From assembly GCF_900105905.1 (NCBI RefSeq), contig NZ_FNSV01000005.1:310001-374000 (forward strand): a stretch of DNA of 64,000 nt, in the 5' to 3' direction. The notes under the pieces are model-generated. The model had not been told where the DNA came from and ran no database searches. It saw nothing but the letters and a program-made list of their open reading frames with translations. Each line of letters opens with the position of its first letter. Position 1 is the stretch's first letter. This DNA is from Rhodococcus koreensis. GTDB lineage: Bacteria > Actinomycetota > Actinomycetes > Mycobacteriales > Mycobacteriaceae. The position numbers and the translations under genes were made by a program. Shown here piece after piece: positions 54,024 to 64,000 of the stretch.

Positions 54024-55421
54024 TCACGGCAATCCGGCCCGGCGACTGCGAACTGTGACTACCCCGCAGTTCAGCGCCTCCTGGGCGGCGCGCTCTCCCG
54101 CACGGACCGCACCGTCGAGGTAGCCCTGGTTGATCGTCGCGGTCTCGGTGCCTGCCCAGTGGATCCGCCCGACCGGCCGGCGATCCGCATCGGTGTACTC
54201 GATCAGTGAGCCCGGGGGGCGCGAACCGACGCAGCCGCTGATCCACCGCTCGTGTGTCCAGTCCTTCTCGAGGTATGCGGTGGGGCTTGCCGCCTGCGCC
54301 CCGAACAGCACGGTGAGATCGTCGAGGAAGGCGGAGCGCCGCGCTGCGGGGTCGTCGAGGATCGTGTCCGGGCCGCGGCTGCTCCCGGTGGTGCCGAGGA
54401 AGGTCAACAGGATCCCGACGCCGGCGTCCGGCGGTGAGTTGTCGATGACGTATTTGGCCACCGGCAGGTCCGAGACCGCTTGGCCGCTCAGTCCCTCCTC
54501 CCGCCAGAACGGGCGGTCGTAGACGGCGAAGAGCTTGCTCTCCGCGCCGCTGCTCCAGCGACGTTGCAGCATCACACGGCGGGTGGGCAGGTCGGGCGTG
54601 ACGTGGATCCGGGCGGCGTCCGCCGGGGACATCGCCACGATCACCCGGTCCGCGCGGACATCGACCCGCGCCGACCGGACCAGGACTCCGTCGGTGTCGT
54701 GGGCGATCTCGACGACGGGCGAGTCGAGCACCACGGCGCCCCCGAGATCCTCGGCCAGGCGCTCCGCGATCCGGACCGTGCCACCGACTACCCGCGACTC
54801 CTGCGCCCCGTCGGTGATGTTGAGGGCGTGGTCGATTCCGCCGGAGCCCCGGATCCGCGACAGCTGCACCAGCAGCGACGTGGCGTGCGGGTCCTCGGCG
54901 TTGGTCACCGAGAAGCCGACCGTGAACATCTCCTTGGCCTCCGCGGTCACCGCGTTCGCGTCGAGCCAGCGTCCGAAGGTCGTGGCGTCCCAGGAGGCGG
55001 CGCGGCGGGCGGTCCATGGGGCGTCGACCGGTACGGTTCTCGCCATCCGTTCCAGCCGCAGCTGCAACTGGGCGAAGTCGGCCAGCGCGAGCGGACTCAG
55101 CGGCGGGATGAGGCCGGCGTACCGCTTCGAGCGGCCTCGCCGGTGGTAGATCGACTTGCCTTCGACGTGGGTCTTGAAGGTTTCCAGTCCCAGCTCGTCG
55201 ACCAGTGAGAGGACCCGGTCCTGGCCCGGTCCGACCCATTGGCCGCCGCCTTCGGTGATCACGCCGTCTGCGACGTCGAGGTTCATCGTGCGGCCGCCGA
55301 CCCGGTCACCGGCCTCGATCACCACGACCGACCGCCCGGCCTGTGCCAGCCGCCGCGCCGCGGTCAACCCGGAGACCCCGGCACCGATGACGACGACATC
55401 CGTGGTGCTCAGCTCGGACAT
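54024..55421 (-). CDS. flavin monoamine oxidase (putrescine-oxidase-like)
   Basis: A 465-residue FAD amine oxidase. The sequence VVVIGAGVSGLTAARRLAQA, VIEAGDRVGGRT and TEGGGQWVGPGQDRVLSLVD is close in pattern to rhodococcal putrescine oxidase; WREEGLSGQ and GRIHWAGTETATINQGYLDG also match. It oxidises a primary amine, giving an aminoaldehyde/imine, NH3 and H2O2. AAAGGG precedes ATG 55421; the longer frame upstream is shadow of the hydrolase. It overlaps the alpha/beta-hydrolase gene by 13 bp, so FMO, hydrolase and oxidase are one operon. Confidence 0.93.
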   Translation of the reverse strand: MSELSTTDVVVIGAGVSGLTAARRLAQAGRSVVVIEAGDRVGGRTMNLDVADGVITEGGGQWVGPGQDRVLSLVDELGLETFKTHVEGKSIYHRRGRSKRYAGLIPPLSPLALADFAQLQLRLERMARTVPVDAPWTARRAASWDATTFGRWLDANAVTAEAKEMFTVGFSVTNAEDPHATSLLVQLSRIRGSGGIDHALNITDGAQESRVVGGTVRIAERLAEDLGGAVVLDSPVVEIAHDTDGVLVRSARVDVRADRVIVAMSPADAARIHVTPDLPTRRVMLQRRWSSGAESKLFAVYDRPFWREEGLSGQAVSDLPVAKYVIDNSPPDAGVGILLTFLGTTGSSRGPDTILDDPAARRSAFLDDLTVLFGAQAASPTAYLEKDWTHERWISGCVGSRPPGSLIEYTDADRRPVGRIHWAGTETATINQGYLDGAVRAGERAAQEALNCGVVTVRSRRAGLP

Positions 55422-56317
55422 ACTGATGCCCTTTCGAGGTGTGCGACGACGTGGTCGGCGACGAGCAGCGCGAGCGCGTCGGGCAGGTGGTGCCCCATTC
55501 CGGGAATCACCACGTGCCGCGCATGCGGAATCGCGGCTGCAGTGGCGTCGCCCCCGGACGGCGCGACGATGGGGTCGCGATCGCCGTTGATCACCAGGGT
55601 GGGAGCCGTGATGCGGGCGATCTCCGCCGTTCGGTCGCCCGCGGCCTGGATGGCCTGGACCTGCCGGGCGGTCCCTGCCGTAGCGTCGCCGGCCGTGCGG
55701 TCCCACGTCTGCACGGCGTGGGCCGCTTCTTCGACCTCGTCGATCGGGAACCCGGTGCCCGCGAGATGTGCTGTCATGCGAAGGTGCGCACGCACGGCCT
55801 GCACCCGGTTCCGCGGCGGCGGAGCGGCGAGCAGCGCGATGGTCGACGCGGCCGCCTGCCCCACCTTCGGATCGCCCGTGGTGGAGTACAACGAGGTCAG
55901 CGACGTGGTGAGTGCGGGGTAGCGCGCCGCGACGGTCTGCGCGATCATCCCGCCCATCGAGCGCCCGATGAGGTGCGCCGGTCCCCGACCGAGGTGCTCG
56001 ATGAGCTGCGCGGCATCGGCGGCCATGTCGGCCAGCGTGTACGCGTCCGGACGGGGCCGGGCGAGCAGTTGCCGTAGCGTGCTCGGCGGCGGGGTGATCG
56101 CGTAGGTCGAGCGGCCGCAGTCCCGGTTGTCCATCCGGATCACCTGGAAAGCGGTCGCGACGAGCGCGGAGACGAACCGCTCGGACCACATCGTCAAGTC
56201 CTCGCCGAGGCCGGCGAGGAGCAGGACCGGCGGGTCGTCGGGGTCGCCGTCGATTCGGTAGCAGACACGCGTGCCGCCCGCAAGGGTGACGAGGCGGTCC
56301 TGGGCGTCGTCACGCAC
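55409..56317 (-). CDS. alpha/beta hydrolase
   Basis: A 302-residue alpha/beta-hydrolase-fold protein. The oxyanion region is PPVLLLAGLGEDLTMW; the nucleophile Ser is in LIGRSMGGMIAQ (GxSxG near 128-132); the Asp is in VINGDRDPIV; the His is in GMGHHLPD. With the Baeyer-Villiger-type monooxygenase it would hydrolyse the ester or lactone formed. GTG 56317 has GGAAGGGAG upstream; an ORF to 56347 lacks such a site. It overlaps the monooxygenase gene by 8 bp. Confidence 0.92.
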   Translation of the reverse strand: MRDDAQDRLVTLAGGTRVCYRIDGDPDDPPVLLLAGLGEDLTMWSERFVSALVATAFQVIRMDNRDCGRSTYAITPPPSTLRQLLARPRPDAYTLADMAADAAQLIEHLGRGPAHLIGRSMGGMIAQTVAARYPALTTSLTSLYSTTGDPKVGQAAASTIALLAAPPPRNRVQAVRAHLRMTAHLAGTGFPIDEVEEAAHAVQTWDRTAGDATAGTARQVQAIQAAGDRTAEIARITAPTLVINGDRDPIVAPSGGDATAAAIPHARHVVIPGMGHHLPDALALLVADHVVAHLERASVCPS

Positions 56318-57821
56318 GGATCGTCTCCCTTCCGGTCGAGCGTGCACTGTCGTCGGTGGTGGAGCTGAACCGCAGCGCGTCGTCGAGCAGGGGGCCGCGG
56401 AGCAGCTTGGCGTCCTGCGGGTACGACATCGACATCTGCCACATGCCGGTGCCCTGCTTCGGGGTGCTCTCTCGGGCCCGTTGCGCGTAGCCCGCGCTGA
56501 GGTCCATGACCGGGCGCGTCTCCATGCCGGGATCGGCCTCGACGACGACGCGGTCGTAGCCGAAGGCGTCCATGTGCTTGACCAGGTTGCAGAAGTAGCG
56601 GCACAGGATGCCGACCTTCAGCGTCCACGACGAGGTCGTGTAGCCAATGGCGATGGCCAGGTTGGGGATCCCCGAGAGCAGGGTGCCGCGGTAGACGACG
56701 GAGTCGGCGAGGTTCACCGGCACGCCGTCGACCGCCAGGTCGATGCCGCCGAGCAGGCGCACGTTGAGGCCGGTCGCGGTGATGATCACGTCGGCGTCGA
56801 GGTGCTCGCCCGATTCGAGCTGGATCCCCGACTCGGTGAAACGCGAGATCCGGTCGGTGACGATCGAGGCGCCGCCGTCGCGCAGTGCGGCGAAGAAGTC
56901 GCCGTCGGGCGACAGACACAGGCGCTGATCCCATGGGTCGTAGGGCGGGTTGAAGTGGGTGTCCACGTCATAGTCCTCGGGCAGCAACTTCTTGTTGATG
57001 CGCCGGATCAGCGCGCGACCCAGGCGGGGGAATGTGCGTAGCGACTTGACCACGCCCCGATCGATCCAGATGTTGTTGAACCGGGTGATCGCGTAGCCGC
57101 GTCGTTCGCCGAAGAGCCGGTTGAACAGGAGCGCGAGGGAATCGACCTTCGGCCAGGGCATCACATAGGTGGGGGTGCGCTGGAGCATGGTCACATGGGC
57201 GGCGGCGCGCGCACCGGTCAGCATCGACGGGATCAGCGTCACCGCGGTCGCGCCGCTGCCGATCACGACGACCTTCTTGCCCGCGTAGTCATAGCCCTCG
57301 GGCCAGTGCTGCGGGTGGATGATGTCGCCGGCGAAGTCCTCGCCACCCTCGAAATGCGGTGTAAAGCCCTCGTCGTAGCGGTAGTACCCGGTGCCCGCGA
57401 AGATCCAGTTGGCGGTGAAGGTCTTGTCGCCGTCGGCGGTGTGCACGTCGATCGTCCAGCGCGCGTCGGCGCTCGACCATTCCGCGCGCTGCACGCTGTG
57501 CCCGAGGCGGATGAGCCCGCCCAGGTTGTTCTCCTCGACCGTCTCACACAGGTAGTTGAGGATCTTGGGGCCTTCCGCAATGGCGGCGCGGTCCTTCCAC
57601 GGCTTGAATTCGTAGCCGAAGGTGTGCAGGTCGGAATCGGATCGGATGCCCGGGTACTTGAACAGATCCCAGGTGCCGCCGATATTGTCGCGCCCTTCGA
57701 GCACGACGACGCGTTTGCCGGGAAACGCCTCGACGATGTAGCGCGCGGCGCCGATGCCGGAGATGCCGGCACCGATGATGACGATGTCGAATTCCTCGGG
57801 TCGCTGCTTCGATGCGATCAT
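56310..57821 (-). CDS. ethA: EthA-like flavin monooxygenase (Baeyer-Villiger type)
   Basis: A 503-residue class B flavin monooxygenase. VIIGAGISGIGAARYI binds FAD, VVVIGSGATAVTLIPSML binds NADPH, and between them are GGTWDLFKYPGIRSDSDLHT and FAGDIIHPQHWPEGYDYAGK, the Baeyer-Villiger fingerprint region. The match to mycobacterial EthA includes NPPYDPWDQRLCLSPDGDFF. EthA oxidises ketones to esters and activates thioamides. AAAGG is 8 bases before ATG 57821. It is the first gene of the FMO-hydrolase-amine oxidase operon and is divergent from the membrane protein gene. Confidence 0.95.
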   Translation of the reverse strand: MIASKQRPEEFDIVIIGAGISGIGAARYIVEAFPGKRVVVLEGRDNIGGTWDLFKYPGIRSDSDLHTFGYEFKPWKDRAAIAEGPKILNYLCETVEENNLGGLIRLGHSVQRAEWSSADARWTIDVHTADGDKTFTANWIFAGTGYYRYDEGFTPHFEGGEDFAGDIIHPQHWPEGYDYAGKKVVVIGSGATAVTLIPSMLTGARAAAHVTMLQRTPTYVMPWPKVDSLALLFNRLFGERRGYAITRFNNIWIDRGVVKSLRTFPRLGRALIRRINKKLLPEDYDVDTHFNPPYDPWDQRLCLSPDGDFFAALRDGGASIVTDRISRFTESGIQLESGEHLDADVIITATGLNVRLLGGIDLAVDGVPVNLADSVVYRGTLLSGIPNLAIAIGYTTSSWTLKVGILCRYFCNLVKHMDAFGYDRVVVEADPGMETRPVMDLSAGYAQRARESTPKQGTGMWQMSMSYPQDAKLLRGPLLDDALRFSSTTDDSARSTGRETIRA

Positions 57822-57924
57822 CGTGGGGCCTTTCGGTGGTGGTCACGTCGGTGTGTGATTCCACGGTGACCCCCACGGCGGCCCACGCTCTACGCCGCGG
57901 TGCCCCCTCCTTCACCGTGACGTG

Positions 57925-57937
57925 GTGCACAGTGCAC
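57925..57937. promoter_or_regulatory. repeated GTGCAC in the divergent promoter region
   Basis: GTGCAC-A-GTGCAC, two palindromic hexamers one base apart, lies in the middle of the 275-bp region between the monooxygenase operon and the membrane protein/DAO operon. A shared regulator could bind here. No regulator gene is adjacent. Confidence 0.35.
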
Positions 57938-58096
57938 TGTCCGCGCCTGTGAGATGCCGATCACACGGTCTCGTGGTGCAGTGTGTTGCGGCTGGCGCTA
58001 CACGTGGTTGCACGTCGGCGTAGCGGGCGTCCTCATGGGCGCGCCACTGTGGAAGCCGACACACGAGATCACGGTCACACTCGAGGAGGCGCTGCC

Positions 58097-58797
58097 ATGC
58101 GCGACATTCTTTTCGCCGCGGCGGACATCTGGATGATCGTCGTCGGACTCATCTGCGGCGTGAAGTTCATTCGGGGCCATCACAACTATTTGATCGGTCT
58201 CGAATGGATCATCATGGGCATATCGGGGACGAATTTCCTGATCTACGGGGTGACCCAGGCCGGCACCGATTCCCCGATGCACCGCATCGCCTTCTTTCTG
58301 GACGCGTTCTCGCGCTCGATCGGGTTCACGCTGATCCTTGTCCTCGGGTTGCTGGTCGTCACGCACAGGTACAAGCCCACGCTCGGCGTCGAGGTGGGCG
58401 CGTTCACCCTGGCCGCGATCCTCGGGTTCTTCCTGTCCGAGTTCGCCGAGGAGATCGGCACACCGGGCAAGGTGTTCTTCCTGATCACTGCGCTCGCGAC
58501 CTCCGGCTTCCTGTGCTACTTCGCGTGGCGCCTCTGGGAACTCGGCGAGCTCGCCCACGCCGGGTGGGTAGTCGGCGCCACCGCGCTGAACGTGGTCGTC
58601 GCCTCGATCTACGACTTCTGGCGAATTCCGGGCGACGACGCCAACCACACCCTCTTCTACACCCTCGCGCTGTTCACCTGGGGCCTGGCGATGCTCGTCA
58701 TCTACCGGGCGTATTCGGCCTTCGCTGCCCACAACAAGCGGGACGACGCACACCTCGATCCGGCCGCCCCCTCCCCCGCCTGGGGGGCTGATATCGC

Positions 58798-58801
<4 letters not shown>
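58097..58801 (+). CDS. integral membrane protein, unknown
   Basis: A 234-residue protein with about seven hydrophobic segments (for example IWMIVVGLICGVKFI, IIMGISGTNFLIYGVTQ, GFTLILVLGLLVVTHRY, FTLAAILGFFLSEFAEE, ALFTWGLAMLVIYRAY). I do not recognise the family; size suggests a small transporter or sensor. GAGGAGG is 7 bases before ATG 58097; longer frame upstream is not needed. Its stop overlaps the start of the DAO gene by ATGA, so they are coupled, and it may bring the substrate or serve the oxidase. Confidence 0.8.
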
Positions 58802-62890
<4,089 letters not shown>

Positions 62891-62960
62891 TAAGAATCTG
62901 CGGTCGCTCGGCGCACTTACGTAAGCTGCGAGACGAACCCATGCGAACGAAGGACGTGCA

Positions 62961-63509
62961 ATGTCGTTACCCCATGCCATCCTTACTGCGCTGCTCGAGA
63001 AACCCTCGTCGGGACTCGAGTTAGCGCGGCGCTTCGACAGATCGATTCGGTACTTCTGGTCCGCAACTCACCAGCAGATCTACCGCGAACTAAACAAGCT
63101 CGAACAGGCCGGCCTCATCCAGGCGCGCGACGAGGTAGTGACCCCTCAGGGGCAGAGGAAGACCTATGAAGTCTTGCCGCCCGGGCGTACAGAACTCGAA
63201 CGATGGGTATCGGTCCAACAGGACCCTAAACCGGTGCGTGATCCGATGCTGCTTCGGGTACGTGCCGCGGCAGTGGTAGGGGTTGGCGGACTTGCCAACG
63301 AGCTCGAACGTCATCTCGAACAGCACCGTCAGCAATTGTTGGAGTACCTCGAAATCGAGCAACGCGACTTCGCTGAGGACCCTACTGCAGAGGCCAAACT
63401 CCAACACCTTGTACTTCGTGCCGGGGTCGGCCTAGAAACATTCTGGACCGAATGGCTCACCGAGGCATTGGACACGATGCAAGCCCACCGTGCACACCGT
63501 CGATGCTGA
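62961..63509 (+). CDS. PadR-family transcriptional regulator
   Basis: A 182-residue PadR regulator. The winged helix (about 1-80) reads LPHAILTALLEKPSSGLELA, RRFDRSIRYFWSATHQQIYR and ELNKLEQAGLIQARDEV, then GQRKTYEVLPPGRTELERWV. The C-terminal helices (about 95-175) are for dimerisation (LEQHRQQLLEYLEIEQRDFA). It is divergent from fadH and likely represses it. GCAATG has GGACG upstream; start ATG 62961 fits the family start. Confidence 0.93.
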   Translation: MSLPHAILTALLEKPSSGLELARRFDRSIRYFWSATHQQIYRELNKLEQAGLIQARDEVVTPQGQRKTYEVLPPGRTELERWVSVQQDPKPVRDPMLLRVRAAAVVGVGGLANELERHLEQHRQQLLEYLEIEQRDFAEDPTAEAKLQHLVLRAGVGLETFWTEWLTEALDTMQAHRAHRRC

Positions 63510-63779
63510 CACGGGCCGAACACGGTTGCTGCGCCCCGCGGAGCCTGCCTAGTGGGCGCGGTCGATTTCTCGACCAATGACTCCGCGCACAGGTATTTTC
63601 TCGATGCTGCGAAACGGCCGATCAAAAGGCCTTTTCGGGGCGGGTCGCCCGCCGGGACGAAACCACCCTCCCGAAAAGACGCCTCCGGCTAGTTGGGGTG
63701 CCGGTAAGGATCGTGTCACCAGGTACAAACCGAGCGGGGTTGGCTCGGGTCAGATGGGGTACCGGTACGACGCGTAGCC

Positions 63780-64000
63780 GTTCTGCGAAGGTGGTGTTCT
63801 CCTCGACGATCAGCACGGTCGACTGGAACACCCGGCTGGTCACCGGCGACGCGGTCACCGAGATCACCCCGGCTCAAGAGCGAGGACGGCGGCCCCATGG
63901 ATATCGGCGGCGCCACACTCGCCGCAGTGGCCATGCGTGACGGGCTGATCGACGAGTACGTGATCGTCACTCATCCGGTCCTGGTTGGTGGCGGCACGCC
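63780..64000 (+). pseudogene. RibD/dihydrofolate-reductase-type gene, frameshifted, runs off window
   Basis: KVVFSSTISTVDWNTRLVTG followed by DAVTEI is in one frame. From about 63875 the match continues in another: LKSEDGGPMDIGGATLAAVA, then MRDGLIDEYVIVTHPVLVGG. Together they form the second half of a RibD C-terminal (dihydrofolate-reductase-like) protein. One frameshift separates the pieces, and the N-terminal part (nucleotide-binding strand) is not seen upstream. The gene continues past the window end. Confidence 0.6.

Noticed and set aside
53715..54058. Plus-strand frames with a CEFC motif or a GLGAVRARPDRR stretch
   Set aside because: Single weak patches in competing frames, without start, ribosome site or full fold; kept only as a note.

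Overview
The window is high-GC actinobacterial DNA, most likely from Rhodococcus or a close relative. The evidence is an Lsr2 homologue, a WhiB protein, an EthA-like monooxygenase, a FadE5-type acyl-CoA dehydrogenase, an actinobacterial gas-vesicle block, frequent GTG starts and 4-bp ATGA/GTGA overlaps inside operons. No rRNA, complete tRNA or CRISPR array was seen. Gene calls rest on reading motifs by eye; no database search was run.

Left part (1-24.6 kb): an accessory, stress-related and eroded region. It holds a flavohaemoglobin-like protein, an FMN split-barrel protein and a compact gas-vesicle block on the minus strand (gvpY-like, SRPBCC/gvpZ-like, gvpA/J, gvpF/L, gvpG). Small conserved or secreted proteins follow, then an IS1182-type element with CTAG target repeats. 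A divergent MerR/Hsp20 pair, a minimal J-domain protein, a STAS protein and a WhiB protein come next. There is a frameshifted Clp N-domain gene, a zinc-ribbon protein, Lsr2, a DUF3800-like protein and an IS256 element with an 8-bp target duplication. Remnants of Hsp70-like, phoU and FMN-oxidase genes show decay.

Central part (25.1-41.9 kb): a catabolic region organised around a TetR repressor. A unit of operator, phytanoyl-CoA-dioxygenase-family gene, ridA, flavin oxidase, acyl-CoA ligase, flavin amine oxidase and tetR appears to have been tandemly duplicated and then reciprocally decayed. Unit 1 keeps phyH, ridA, the DAO oxidase and tetR. Unit 2 keeps phyH, the ligase and the amine oxidase. 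An MFS transporter and a hotdog thioesterase follow. Four promoters share one operator layout (6-bp arms, 4-bp spacer, right arm over the -35, N17, TAnnGT), which predicts one TetR regulon. A FadE5-type dehydrogenase and another flavin oxidase form a separate operon opposite a second TetR.

Right part (42-64 kb): a PucR-type regulator and a long minus-strand operon (APC permease, small-ligand-carrier-like protein, glutamine-synthetase-like ligase, PuuD-like amidase, acyl-CoA ligase/enoyl-CoA hydratase fusion, Zn-alcohol dehydrogenase, aldehyde dehydrogenase, and an imine reductase 100 bp further on). This looks like gamma-glutamylated amine breakdown feeding CoA-thioester degradation. Next come an EthA-like monooxygenase/hydrolase/amine oxidase operon, a divergent membrane protein plus DAO oxidase pair, fadH with a divergent PadR regulator, and a broken RibD/DHFR-type gene at the window edge.

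Taken together, 25-63 kb looks like an island for degrading one or more amines whose carbon skeletons enter beta-oxidation. It has five flavin amine/imine oxidases, RidA and an imine reductase to handle imines, two CoA ligases, a dehydrogenase, a dienoyl reductase, a thioesterase and two transporters. The substrate cannot be read from sequence.
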